From Sphaerisporangium siamense (lineage in GTDB: Bacteria > Actinomycetota > Actinomycetes > Streptosporangiales > Streptosporangiaceae), in the NCBI RefSeq assembly GCF_014205275.1, contig NZ_JACHND010000001.1, forward strand, positions 6,696,001 through 6,760,000: a stretch of DNA of 64,000 nt. Direction: 5' to 3'. The position numbers were made by a program, and so were the translations under genes. Of the stretch, positions 26,716-34,777 are shown in pieces. Below the pieces are notes generated by a model, which saw only the letters and a list, made by a program, of their open reading frames with translations, was not told where the DNA came from and did no database searches. Positions within the stretch are counted from its first letter, which is position 1. The number at the start of each line of letters is the position of its first letter.

Positions 26716-26751
26716 GGATCCGCCCGGACGAGCAGCCGTTCCGGGCGGTCC
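26716..26751. terminator. Probable terminator hairpin
   Basis: CCGCCCGGA and TCCGGGCGG are separated by 11 bases and extended by AGGA/TCCT at the outer ends, 55 bases after the repeat-protein stop. There is no T-tract. Confidence 0.6.
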
Positions 26752-26906
26752 TCGCTCAGGGGTCAGGCCGTGGAGTGACGCGGGCGTCCCGCCGTCTGTC
26801 CTCCCCCGACAGCACAGACGTGATCTCACAAGCCGCAGAGACGGCGACGCCCTCGATCGAGTCGGCCTTCCTTGATGCGACCGCGCCCTTCGTCAGGATG
26901 TCCCGA

Positions 26907-26936
26907 TTGACGTAACCGGACCGGGGTCCGTATCGT
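26907..26936 (+). promoter_or_regulatory. Candidate sigma-A promoter for the PPOX-DsbA-MBL operon
   Basis: TTGACG, 18 bases, TATCGT. The transcript would start near 26943 and carry a ~100-base leader that contains the tandem repeat at 26948-27022. Confidence 0.6.
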
Positions 26937-26947
26937 GGTTGACGGAT

Positions 26948-27022
26948 CGGATCACAGTCCGTCCTCAGGGGACAGGTCGGTCACGGTCCCCCTAGGGGAC
27001 AGTCGGATCACGGTCCACCCCC
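26948..27022 (+). repeat. 27-bp tandem repeat in the operon leader
   Basis: About 2.7 copies of a unit built on CGGATCACGGTCC followed by CCCTAGGGGACAG, at 26948, 26975 and 27002. The middle copy holds the palindrome GTCCCCCTAGGGGAC. It lies between the promoter and the PPOX gene, so it could be an operator or an RNA element. Confidence 0.65.
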
Positions 27023-27044
27023 AGGCGAGCGATCGGGAGGGAAG

Positions 27045-27542
27045 ATGACGGTGCCCGGCGACCCGCGGGTCTCCGCCGAGGAGGGCCTGCGGCTGGTCCG
27101 CGCGTACGGCGGCGCGGACAACTGGCTCGCGGTGCTGGTGACCACGCGCCCGGACGGGCAGCCCTCGGTCAGCGTGGTCAACGCGGGCGTGCTGCCGCAC
27201 CCGCTGACCGGGACGCCTGCCGTCGCGTTCGTCTCGCGCGGCGGCACGGCCAAGCTGGCCAACCTGCGCCGGGACCCGCGCGCCACCCTGGTCTTCCGCG
27301 CCGGGTGGGAATGGGTCGCCGTCCGCGGCCCCGCCGAGCTGGCCGGACCGGACGATCCCCTGGCCGGACTGGACGCCGATCGCGTGCCCGGGCTGCTGCG
27401 CGACATCTACCACGCGGCCGGCGGCGAGCATCCCGACCTGGAGGAGTACGACCGGGCGATGGCCGCCGACCGGCGCACCGCCGTGCTGCTGCGCCCGGAC
27501 CGGTTCACCACCAACCCGCGCGGCGCCGAACACCAGGAGTGA
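27045..27542 (+). CDS. PPOX-class F420/FMN-dependent oxidoreductase
   Basis: 165 aa split barrel: NWLAVLVTTRPDGQPSVSVV, AVAFVSRGGTAKLANLRRDP, RATLVFRAGWEWVAVRGPAE. The sulphur-free conserved Arg-Arg-Asp-Pro after the K-x-x-N-L segment is typical of the family. GGGAGG lies just before the ATG. It is the first gene of a likely operon with a DsbA-family protein and an MBL hydrolase. Cofactor choice (F420 or FMN) cannot be decided by eye. Confidence 0.85.
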   Translation: MTVPGDPRVSAEEGLRLVRAYGGADNWLAVLVTTRPDGQPSVSVVNAGVLPHPLTGTPAVAFVSRGGTAKLANLRRDPRATLVFRAGWEWVAVRGPAELAGPDDPLAGLDADRVPGLLRDIYHAAGGEHPDLEEYDRAMAADRRTAVLLRPDRFTTNPRGAEHQE

Positions 27543-27544
27543 GA

Positions 27545-27649
27545 ATGACGATCGCCCACGACCGGCCCCCGCGGCGCCGGGGCAGAGGAGCTGGAATGAC
27601 GCCACCCCAGGACCGGCCCTCGCGGCGCCGGGCAGAGGAGCAGGGATGA
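27545..27649 (+). CDS. Possible 34-codon leader peptide made of a duplicated start region
   Basis: Starts 2 bases after the PPOX stop with GGAG upstream and ends in a TGA that overlaps the ATG of the next gene. It consists of two ~50-bp near-identical units (27545-27595 and 27596-27645), each with ATGACG at its head and GGCAGAGGAG near its end, i.e. a copy of the next gene's own ribosome site and start. It may be translated as MTIAHDRPPRRRGRG-like peptide and couple translation, or be a neutral duplication. Confidence 0.4.
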   Translation: MTIAHDRPPRRRGRGAGMTPPQDRPSRRRAEEQG

Positions 27650-28365
27650 CGCCCCCCGGCGATGTCCCTGGCGATGTCCCCGCCGTGCCGCCCGTGCGGA
27701 GCGGCACGATCCAGGTCTGGTCGGACCTGCTGTGCCCGTTCGCCTACGTCGGCCTGCTGCGCCTGCGCCGGGCCCGCGAGCGCCTCGGGCTGAGCGCGGC
27801 CGTCCGGCTGGAGCACCGGACGTTCCCCCTCGAACTGTTCAACGGCCCCCACCCCCGACGCGGCACCGACACCGAGGCCGTCGGGCTCGGCCAGATCGAG
27901 CCCGCGGCGGAGTTCCGCGTCTGGACCGCCGACGAGGCCCTCTACCCCCACACCGTCCTGCTCGCCGCCGAGGCCGTGCACGCCGCGAGCGCGCAGGGCC
28001 CGCACGCCGGGGAAGAGCTCGACCTGGCGCTGCGCCGGGCGTTCTGGACCCGTTCCCGGTCGATCAGCCACCGCCAGGTCATCCTCGACGTGGCGGGCGA
28101 GCTGCCGGACGGCGTGATCGACGTGGCGGCGCTGGCCGCCGCGCTGGACGACGGGCGGCACCGGTCCGCCGTCATGGCCGACTTCGCGGTCGCGCGGACC
28201 GACGCCGTCTCGGCCAGCCCCACCTTCCGGCTCGCCGACGGCACGGCGGTCGCCAATCCCGGCATCGCGGTCCGCTGGGAGGGCCCGTGGGCGTCGGGCT
28301 ACCCGGTCGTGGAGTCCCATGACCCGGACGTGTACGACGACCTGCTCAAGCGCGCCACCTCGTGA
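27646..28365 (+). CDS. DsbA/FrnE-family thioredoxin-fold protein
   Basis: 239 aa. IQVWSDLLCPFAYVGLLRLR is the FrnE/2-hydroxychromene-isomerase start; the usual CPWC site is reduced to a single Cys (L-C-P-F-A), so disulfide exchange in the normal way is not possible. VSASPTFRLADG is the conserved cis-Pro loop. The N-terminus before IQVW has a Pro/Val stretch (MTPPGDVPGDVPAVPP) that continues the leader repeat. The stop overlaps the MBL gene start (GTGA). Confidence 0.87.
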   Translation: MTPPGDVPGDVPAVPPVRSGTIQVWSDLLCPFAYVGLLRLRRARERLGLSAAVRLEHRTFPLELFNGPHPRRGTDTEAVGLGQIEPAAEFRVWTADEALYPHTVLLAAEAVHAASAQGPHAGEELDLALRRAFWTRSRSISHRQVILDVAGELPDGVIDVAALAAALDDGRHRSAVMADFAVARTDAVSASPTFRLADGTAVANPGIAVRWEGPWASGYPVVESHDPDVYDDLLKRATS

Positions 28366-29069
28366 AGGCGGCCACCGAGGCCGTTCTGCGGCGCGTCGTC
28401 GTCGGCGTGCTGGACACCAACTGCTGGGTCCTGCACGCCCGCGGCGACCGCCGCGCCCTGGTCGTGGACCCCGGGGACGAGCCGGGCCGCGTGCTGGCCG
28501 CCGTCGCGGACCTCGACGTGGTGGCCGTCCTGCTGACCCACGCCCACTTCGACCACGTGCTCGCGGCCCCGGATGTGGCCGGATCCCTCGGCGTTCCCGT
28601 CCTCGCGCACCCGGCCGAGGCGCCGGTCTGGCCGCACGAGATCGAGACCGCGCGCCGCGCCGGGCACTGGGACGCGGGCACCGCCACGGCCGACCTGCTG
28701 GCCCGCGATCCCGCCCTGCTGGCCTTCTCGGCGGGCGCGGCCCGCTGGGACGGCGCGTACACGCCGGTCGCCGACGGCGAGGTGCTCACGGTGGGGCCAC
28801 TGGAGGTCACGGCCCTGCACACCCCCGGCCACACCCCGGGCGGCCTGACCCTCTCGGTGGACGGCCACCTGCTCACCGGCGACACCCTGTTCCCCGGCGG
28901 CCCCGGCCTGACCGGCCCCGCCCTCTCGGACTTCCCGGCCATCATCGACTCCGTCCGGCGGCTCCTGACCTGGCCGGGCCCGACACGGATCCACCCCGGC
29001 CACGGCCCGGACACCACCGTCGCGGCCGAACGCCCGCACCTGGACAGCTGGATCGCCCGCGGCTGGTAA
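28362..29069 (+). CDS. MBL-fold metallo-hydrolase (glyoxalase II-like)
   Basis: 235 aa from GTG 28362. Metal ligands are clear: THAHFDH (~65-71), His in TALHTPGHTPGG (~147), Asp in LLTGDTLFPGG (~170) and the last His in IHPGHGPDT (~215). This is the glyoxalase-II/hydroxyacylglutathione-hydrolase pattern acting on thioesters, often mycothiol or bacillithiol adducts in other bacteria; the substrate here is inferred only. Third gene of the PPOX-DsbA-MBL operon. Confidence 0.9.
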   Translation: MKAATEAVLRRVVVGVLDTNCWVLHARGDRRALVVDPGDEPGRVLAAVADLDVVAVLLTHAHFDHVLAAPDVAGSLGVPVLAHPAEAPVWPHEIETARRAGHWDAGTATADLLARDPALLAFSAGAARWDGAYTPVADGEVLTVGPLEVTALHTPGHTPGGLTLSVDGHLLTGDTLFPGGPGLTGPALSDFPAIIDSVRRLLTWPGPTRIHPGHGPDTTVAAERPHLDSWIARGW

Positions 29070-29183
29070 GCCCAGACCCACGGACGGCAGGACCCGCCGC
29101 CGGCATGGCCAGGCGCGTTTCCTCGTCGGCGGGGACGACGGGCATTTCGTCCACCCCCTTATTCCGGCGGTACACCCTGTTAT

Positions 29184-29201
29184 TCCGCCTTTTACGGCGG
29201 A
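29184..29201 (+). terminator. Short hairpin, possible terminator after the MBL gene
   Basis: TCCGCC-TTTTAC-GGCGGA, 115 bases after the MBL stop. The rest of 29070-29304 holds no gene. Confidence 0.45.
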
Positions 29202-29304
29202 CGCCGGTTCATCGGGTGACCAGATCGATATCCCGAATCCGCCATCCTGACCACGCCTTCCCCCGTCACAATGACGAAGCGCCGACGGGAGGAAACCCAG
29301 GGAC

Positions 29305-29685
29305 ATGAGCTTCATCGTCGAGGTCGAGACCGGCGACGCCGGTCATCTCCGCGACCTGCACGCGTGGACGGGCCGGCAACCCGCGCTCCGAGGTCTGACC
29401 CGCATCATCGCGGCAGCGCCCGCACCGGGCAGGCTCGGCCCGGTCCCGGAGATCCTCCAGGTCGTCGTGGGCTCGGGCGGCGCGCTCGCCGGACTGTCGG
29501 GCATGGTGATCGCCTGGCTCAATGCGCGCCCGGGTGAGGTGACGGTCAAACTGACCCGCGGCGAGGACCATCTGGAGATCACCAGCAAGTGCGTGAGATC
29601 CCTGTCGCCCGAAGAACTGCGCACGCTCGTCATTCAGGTTTCGGAAACCCTTGACGGTAGCCGAAAAATCGCTGGTGGCCGATAA
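29305..29685 (+). CDS. Effector-associated constant component EACC1
   Basis: 126 aa. The EACC1 pattern is complete: a beta-rich start (SFIVEVETGDAGHLRDLHAW), PALRGLTRIIAAAP, LQVVVGSGGALAGLSGMVIA, WLNARPGEVTVKLTR and a final helix EELRTLVIQVSETLDG. The central GSGGALAGL is a hydrophobic, glycine-rich segment typical of the family. EACC1 proteins are encoded with NTPase/TPR and caspase- or protease-like effectors in predicted counter-invader systems. Here no effector with an EAD domain lies on either side, so it looks orphan. GGGAGGAAA precedes the ATG. Confidence 0.75.
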   Translation: MSFIVEVETGDAGHLRDLHAWTGRQPALRGLTRIIAAAPAPGRLGPVPEILQVVVGSGGALAGLSGMVIAWLNARPGEVTVKLTRGEDHLEITSKCVRSLSPEELRTLVIQVSETLDGSRKIAGGR

Positions 29686-29800
29686 CCGGCAAATCCGAAT
29701 ATTGTCGCCAAAGGCCGGCAGGGCCCTCATCCCCGGCTCAGGCACGTACGGCCCCGGTCACGCCTCACTCCCCTGCCCGCCGTCCGGGCGACCGTCGGGC

Positions 29801-30010
29801 TCAGACGAGACGCTCCGGGCGGTCCTCACGGATCCAGGTGACGCCGTCGAGGCGGGCCAGGGCCTTGGCCGCCTCGGGGGAAGGGACGACCACGACGACG
29901 CGGGCGGGTGGGAGTTCGCGGATGAGTACCGCGCCCGGGACGGTGGTCAGGTGGGCGCGGAAGTCGGGCATCGGGATGGAGATGCCGACGATGAAGGCGG
30001 TTCTGGTCAC
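29801..30010 (-). CDS. Small protein resembling a subtilase I9 propeptide/inhibitor
   Basis: 69 aa from GTG 30010 (AAGGA seven bases before); ATG 30025 is an alternative. FIVGISIPMPDFRAHLTTVP, ARVVVVVPSPEAAKALARLD and the ending GVTWIREDRPERL give a beta-alpha-beta pattern whose last part (helix, L-x-x-L-x-G-V-x-x-x-x-x-D) is like I9 propeptides. It has no protease attached. The similarity is by eye only. It lies between the EACC1 gene and a CBS-pair gene on the minus strand. Confidence 0.5.
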   Translation of the reverse strand: MTRTAFIVGISIPMPDFRAHLTTVPGAVLIRELPPARVVVVVPSPEAAKALARLDGVTWIREDRPERLV

Positions 30011-30080
30011 CGCGTGGTCCTTCATCTCGCGGCCTCGCGGGTTCTCGGGAGGCCGGTCGGCGGGGTCGACGGGGCGGAAA

Positions 30081-30509
30081 TCAGCCGTGGAGGTAGTCGA
30101 CGAGGTGGGCTTTCTCGGCTTCCAGCTCCTCGATGGCGCTCTTGACGACGTCGCCGATGCTGACGATCCCGGCGAGGCGGCCGTCGCTGACCACGGGGAC
30201 GTGGCGGATGCGGTGGTCGGTCATGGTCTTGCGCAGGTCGCCGGCGTCGGCGTCGGGCTCGCACGTGCGGACGGGGGTGGTCATGATGGCGGACACGGGC
30301 TCGGCGAGGACCTCGGGGCCGTTCTGGTGGAGGCGGCGCACGACGTCGCGTTCGGAGACGATGCCGAGGATGGACATGCCGTCCTCCGACACCACCACGG
30401 CGCCGATGTTGTGGTCGGAGAGGGTGGCCAGCAGTTCCGTCACCGTGGCCTGGGGGCGGACGGTGGCCACCGTGCTTCCTTTGCGCCGTAGGATCGCGCT
30501 GATGAGCAT
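30081..30509 (-). CDS. CBS-domain pair protein
   Basis: 142 aa from ATG 30509 (GAGG eight bases before). Two CBS repeats: VATVRPQATVTELLATLSDH/IGAVVVSEDG/ILGIVSERDVVRRL (~14-60) and VRTCEPDADAGDLRKTMTDH/IRHVPVVSDG/LAGIVSIGDVVKSAIEEL (~80-132). Such stand-alone pairs bind adenine nucleotides and sense energy state or hypoxia; close relatives in mycobacteria belong to the dormancy regulon, which is notable because a nar operon is also in the window. The short tail EAEKAHLVDYLHG is standard for the group. Confidence 0.92.
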   Translation of the reverse strand: MLISAILRRKGSTVATVRPQATVTELLATLSDHNIGAVVVSEDGMSILGIVSERDVVRRLHQNGPEVLAEPVSAIMTTPVRTCEPDADAGDLRKTMTDHRIRHVPVVSDGRLAGIVSIGDVVKSAIEELEAEKAHLVDYLHG

Positions 30510-30651
30510 CGACATCACCTCGTGACGCTGGGGAACGCGGAGAGTACCTCTGACTTCCCCACCTGATGTCATCGTTAAGCGCGCGGGGCGGTAAAGCCGG
30601 CGGCATAAGGGGGACCCAAATCCGGGGCTCTTCCCGGAATGCCCGCGATGA

Positions 30652-30657
30652 GTAAAA
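30652..30657 (+). promoter_or_regulatory. Possible -10 element of the aminopeptidase gene
   Basis: TAAAAT, 33 bases before ATG 30691; no clear -35 partner. AAGGA before the ATG is a good ribosome site. Confidence 0.35.
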
Positions 30658-30690
30658 TGCCACATACCACCGTCTCCCTCAAGGACTGCG

Positions 30691-32085
30691 ATGAGCGATC
30701 AGCTGAACACCGGCAGCCACGACCTGCCCTTCTCCGATGCTCTGGCCGCGTTCATGACCACCGGGTGGCAGGAGAGCGAGACCACCCACGCCCCGCTCCC
30801 CCTCGCCGCCTACACCGCCAAGCGGCGCGCCGCCCTGGCCCAGCGGTTCCCCGGCGAACGGCTCGTCATCCCCTCGGGCACGCTCAAGGTGCGCAGCAAC
30901 GACTCCGACCACCGCTTCCGCCCGCACAGCGCGTTCTCCTACCTCACCGCCGGGCGCGAGCCGGACGACGTGCTCGTCGTCGCCCCGGACGGCCACGCGA
31001 CGCTGTTCACCCGCCCCCGCTCGCCGCGCTCCGCCGACGGCGCGGCCGGGCAGGAGTTCTACCGCGACCGCAGGTACGGCGAGTTCTGGGTCGGCGCGCG
31101 CCCCACCCTCGCCGAGGCCGAGGCGCTCTACCAGATCGAGTGCGCGCCGATCGGCCGCCTGCCGGAAGCGCTGACCGGGCCCGCGCGGGTGCTGCGCGGC
31201 GTGGACGACTCCGTGGACGCCCGGGTGACGCCGCACGAGGGCGACGACGAGCTGGCCGCGTTCCTGTCGGAGATGCGCCTGATCAAGGACGAGTGGGAGG
31301 TCGCCGAGCTGCAGCACGCCGTGGACGCGTCGGTCCGTGGCTTCGAGGACGTCGTGCGCGCCCTGCCCCGCGCGCTCGCCCACCCGCGCGGCGAGCGCTA
31401 CGTCGAGGGCGTGTTCGGGCTGCGGGCCCGGCTGGAGGGCAACGCGACCGGCTACGAGACCATCGCCGCCTCCGGCGCGCACGCCTGCGTACTGCACTGG
31501 ATCCGCAACGACGGGCGGCTGAACCGGGACGAGCTGCTGCTGCTCGACGCGGGCGTGGAGACCGACGACCTCTACACCGCCGACATCACCCGCACCCTGC
31601 CGCTGTCCGGCCGGTTCAGCCCGGTGCAGCGGCAGGTGTACGAGCTGGTGCACGCGGCGCAGGACGCCGGCATCGCGGCGCTGCGGCCGGGCGCGCGCTT
31701 CCGCGACTTCCACCGGGCCGCGATGGCGGTGATCTCCGAGGGGTTGCGCGAGTGGGGCGTGCTGCCGCACGCGGACGGCGACCTGCACCGGCGCTACACG
31801 CTGTGCAGCAGCGGGCACATGCTCGGCCTGGACGTCCACGACTGCGCCAAGGCCCGCGCCTCGGCGTACATGGACGGCGTGCTGGAGGCGGGCCAGGTGC
31901 TCACGGTGGAGCCGGGCCTGTACCTGCAGCCGGACGACCTGACGCTGCCGCCGGAGCTGCGCGGCATCGGCGTGCGCATCGAGGACGACCTGGTGATCAC
32001 CGAGCACGGCGCCCGGCTGATGTCGGCCGGCCTGCCGCGCCACCCGGACGAGGTCGAGTCCTGGATGGCCTCCCTGGCCGGCTGA
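30691..32085 (+). CDS. Xaa-Pro aminopeptidase (M24B, aminopeptidase P family)
   Basis: 464 aa. N-terminal creatinase-like domain (~1-170, containing PSGTLKVRSNDSDHRFRPHS as in PepP) and a pita-bread catalytic domain. Metal ligands: Asp in LLLLDAGVETDDLYTADITR (two Asp, ~290-300), His in SSGHMLGLDVHD (~375), Glu in VEPGLY and Glu in VRIEDDLVIT. It removes N-terminal residues before proline in the cytoplasm with Mn. Monocistronic with a strong terminator after it. Confidence 0.95.
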   Translation: MSDQLNTGSHDLPFSDALAAFMTTGWQESETTHAPLPLAAYTAKRRAALAQRFPGERLVIPSGTLKVRSNDSDHRFRPHSAFSYLTAGREPDDVLVVAPDGHATLFTRPRSPRSADGAAGQEFYRDRRYGEFWVGARPTLAEAEALYQIECAPIGRLPEALTGPARVLRGVDDSVDARVTPHEGDDELAAFLSEMRLIKDEWEVAELQHAVDASVRGFEDVVRALPRALAHPRGERYVEGVFGLRARLEGNATGYETIAASGAHACVLHWIRNDGRLNRDELLLLDAGVETDDLYTADITRTLPLSGRFSPVQRQVYELVHAAQDAGIAALRPGARFRDFHRAAMAVISEGLREWGVLPHADGDLHRRYTLCSSGHMLGLDVHDCAKARASAYMDGVLEAGQVLTVEPGLYLQPDDLTLPPELRGIGVRIEDDLVITEHGARLMSAGLPRHPDEVESWMASLAG

Positions 32086-32091
32086 GCGGAC

Positions 32092-32127
32092 GCGGGGACC
32101 GGGACGCCGTCCGCGCCCGGTCCCCGC
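32092..32127 (+). terminator. Terminator after the aminopeptidase gene
   Basis: A perfect 12-bp stem, GCGGGGACCGGG with CCCGGTCCCCGC, 7 bases after the stop codon. The following 100 bases up to the amidohydrolase GTG contain an AT-rich patch (TAATGATCAAATAG) that may hold its promoter. Confidence 0.85.
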
Positions 32128-32234
32128 CTGTTCGCGGGAGTTCACCCGGCGGCTACGGGGCGGCCGTACGGGCCGTGGCCGCGTCGGCGTGTCGGCCCGG
32201 CTAATGATCAAATAGCCGTTAACCTGGGCTTTTC

Positions 32235-33593
32235 GTGAACTCCTTACAGCAATCGCTTCTGTCGCAGAGTGCGGCCCCCGACGGCCCTCTCGCCCTGACC
32301 GGGGTCACAGTGGTCGACACGACCGGAGGGCCGTCCCTACCGGGCACGACCGTCGTCGTGGCGGACGGCCGCATCGCCGCGGTGGACGCGCGGCCCCCGC
32401 TCCCGCCCGGCACGCGCGTGGTGGACGCGCCCGGCGCGCACGTCATCCCGGGCCTGTGGGACATGCACGTCCACGTGTTCGACGAGACCCGCCTGCCCCT
32501 GTTCCTCGCCAACGGCGTCACCGGCATCCGTCACATGGGCATGGCGCCCGTCCACACCGAGTGGCGCGACCGGCTCACCCGGGGCGAGCTGCTCGCCCCG
32601 CGCACGGTGGTCGCCGGCCGCATCATCGACGGCCCGAACCCGATGCGGCCGAACTCGATCGCGGCCGGCACCGAGCGGGAGGCCAGGGAGGCGGTGCGGA
32701 TGAGCGTGGACGACGGCGCCGACTTCCTCAAGGTCTACAGCCTCCTGCCCCGGGACGCCTACTTCGCGCTCGCCGACGAGGCCGCGCGGCTCGGCGTCAC
32801 GTTCGCCGGGCACGTGCCGTTCGGGGTCACGGCCACCGAGGCGGCCTCCGCCGGGCAGCGCAGCATCGAACACCTGGAAGGGATCTTCCTGGACACCTCG
32901 GCGCGGGCGGCCGAGCTGCGCGGCGAGGTCGCCGCGATCGACGGCACGGACATGGCCGCCATCTTCCGGATCTTCTCCGAGGTGCTCCCCGCCGCGGCCG
33001 CCTCCGCCGACCCGGCGCGGGCCGCCGCGCTCTTCGACACCTTCGCCAGGAACGAGACCTGGCACGTCCCGACGCTGTCCGCGCTCCAGGCGATGGCCTT
33101 CGCGGGCGGCGACGACTTCCCTCTTGAGAGCTACCTGCCCTACGTCGAGCCCGGCCTGCGGGACGCGTGGAGTTCGCACCGGGCGTGGGGCGGCGACCCG
33201 GAGCGGCGGGCGCGCAACCGCGACCAGTTCGACCGCCAGCTCGGGGTGACCGCCGGCCTGCACGAGGCCGGGGTGGACCTGCTGGCGGGCACCGACACCT
33301 TCGTGCCCGGGTTCAGCCTGCACGACGAGCTGGAGCTGCTGGTCCACGCGGGCCTGACGCCGCTCGCGGCGCTCCGCGCGGCCACCTGGAACCCGGCCCG
33401 CTTCCTGGGGGTCACCGACGCCTTCGGCAGCGTCGAGGTGGGCAAGGCCGCCGATCTGCTCGTCCTGGACGGCGACCCGCTCCGCGAGATCGGCAGCACG
33501 CGGAAGATCCGGGCGCTGGTCCACGGCGGCAGGCTCTTCGACCGCGCGGAGCTGGACGGCATGGCGTCCGGCTTCGGCGACGAGCAGGCGTGA
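32235..33593 (+). CDS. Amidohydrolase-family metal-dependent hydrolase
   Basis: 452 aa. HVIPGLWDMHVHVFD carries the first two metal His (~68-72), a Lys in GADFLKVYSLL (~165) bridges the metals, His in FAGHVPFG (~200) and SIEHLEG (~220), and the Asp in LLAGTDTFVPG (~350). The C-terminal small beta-domain ends with GKAADLLVLDGDPLREIG. This is the imidazolonepropionase/prolidase-like group of secreted or cytoplasmic hydrolases; no signal peptide is seen. The substrate is unknown, although the upstream aminopeptidase P hints at dipeptide breakdown. Confidence 0.9.
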   Translation: MNSLQQSLLSQSAAPDGPLALTGVTVVDTTGGPSLPGTTVVVADGRIAAVDARPPLPPGTRVVDAPGAHVIPGLWDMHVHVFDETRLPLFLANGVTGIRHMGMAPVHTEWRDRLTRGELLAPRTVVAGRIIDGPNPMRPNSIAAGTEREAREAVRMSVDDGADFLKVYSLLPRDAYFALADEAARLGVTFAGHVPFGVTATEAASAGQRSIEHLEGIFLDTSARAAELRGEVAAIDGTDMAAIFRIFSEVLPAAAASADPARAAALFDTFARNETWHVPTLSALQAMAFAGGDDFPLESYLPYVEPGLRDAWSSHRAWGGDPERRARNRDQFDRQLGVTAGLHEAGVDLLAGTDTFVPGFSLHDELELLVHAGLTPLAALRAATWNPARFLGVTDAFGSVEVGKAADLLVLDGDPLREIGSTRKIRALVHGGRLFDRAELDGMASGFGDEQA

Positions 33594-33639
33594 CCGGGAA
33601 GGCCGTCCCGGGACACCGGTGAGGCCGGCGCGGCGCCGG

Positions 33640-34644
33640 TCAGATCTCCCCGCCCCCGAGCGGCGGGGAGGCCGTGCCGGCGGCGCGGGCGGTGACGCGG
33701 CCGGGCGTGGGGTCGAGGAAGACGTGGCTGACCCGGGGGAAACGCTCCATCAGGTGGCTCTCCATGCGGTCGGACGCCGCCTCCAGCCGCGCGCCCGTGC
33801 ACTCGTCCACGAAGTCCACCTTCGCGGCGACCAGCACGTCGTTGGGGCCGAGCATCATCGTCAGCAGCTCGACGACCTGGCTGACCTCGTCGTGGGAGAT
33901 CAGCTCGTCCTCGATCGCCTCGCGCAGCCGGGGCGAGGCCGCCTGGCCGATCAGCAGCGAGGCGTTGGCCCGGATCAGGTGGAGCGCGACGCCGAGCAGC
34001 AGCAGGCCGATCACCACCGAGGCCAGGCCGTCCCACAGCGCCGAACCGGTGAACCAGGCCCCGGCCAGGCCGAGCGCCGCGATCAGGATGCCGGCCAGCG
34101 CCGCGGCGTCCTCGAACACCACGGCCTTGACGGCGGTGTCGGCGGTCTGGGCGACGTACCGGCGCGGTGTGACGCGCAGGCGGCGCGCCTCGCCGCGCAC
34201 CTGGTGCAGGGCCCGCAGGAACGAGACCCCCTCCAGGACGAACGAGACGGCGAGGACGGCGAAGGAGACGCGCAGGTCGCCGAGCTCCTCGCCGTCCCTG
34301 ATCGTCTGCACGCCGTGCGTCATCGAGAACCCGGCGCCGATGACGAGCGTGGCCCCGGCGGCCATGAGGGCCCAGAAGAACCCGGCCTTGCCGTAACCGA
34401 AGGGGTGGCGGGGGTCGGCGGGCTTCTCGGCGCGCCGCACCGACAGCAGCAGGAGGATCTCGGTCACGGTGTCGGCGGCCGAGTGGGCCGCCTCCGACAG
34501 CATCGCGGAGGAGCCGCTGAGCAGCCCGGCCACGAGCTTGGCCACCGCGATCGCCAGGTTGACACCGGCGGCCACCAGGACGGTGAGGAAGCTTTCCCTG
34601 GCGCCGTTCCGCCGCGTCGTGCCGGCGGTCTGTCCTTCACTCAT
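33640..34644 (-). CDS. Cation diffusion facilitator (CDF) transporter
   Basis: 334 aa. Six hydrophobic helices (~20-230) with metal site residues in SEAAHSAADTVTE (H/D pair in helix 2) and in helix 5 (ALWDGLASVVIG), HPFGYGKAGFFWAL as the family marker between helices 2 and 3, then a cytoplasmic C-terminal domain (~235-320: VSQVVELLTMMLGPNDVLVA, KVDFVDECTGARLE). The helix-2 pattern HxxxD rather than the ZitB-like DxxxD hints at a different metal preference. Divergent from a MarR regulator. Confidence 0.92.
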   Translation of the reverse strand: MSEGQTAGTTRRNGARESFLTVLVAAGVNLAIAVAKLVAGLLSGSSAMLSEAAHSAADTVTEILLLLSVRRAEKPADPRHPFGYGKAGFFWALMAAGATLVIGAGFSMTHGVQTIRDGEELGDLRVSFAVLAVSFVLEGVSFLRALHQVRGEARRLRVTPRRYVAQTADTAVKAVVFEDAAALAGILIAALGLAGAWFTGSALWDGLASVVIGLLLLGVALHLIRANASLLIGQAASPRLREAIEDELISHDEVSQVVELLTMMLGPNDVLVAAKVDFVDECTGARLEAASDRMESHLMERFPRVSHVFLDPTPGRVTARAAGTASPPLGGGEI

Positions 34645-34777
34645 TTCGCCGCTTCTTCCCCGCGCTGACCTTCACTATCGGTTCGGCGCGGAAAAGCTCG
34701 TCCATCAGTCACAATGGGGTAAGCAGCGCACCACCCACCGCACTTCGTTCCGCGGAGTCCCGAGAGATAGATCACCT

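Noticed and set aside
29651-30145. Second conflict-system gene after EACC1
   Set aside because: The plus-strand ORF is antisense to the small minus-strand gene and the CBS gene, and is Gly/Asp/Arg-rich without any domain.
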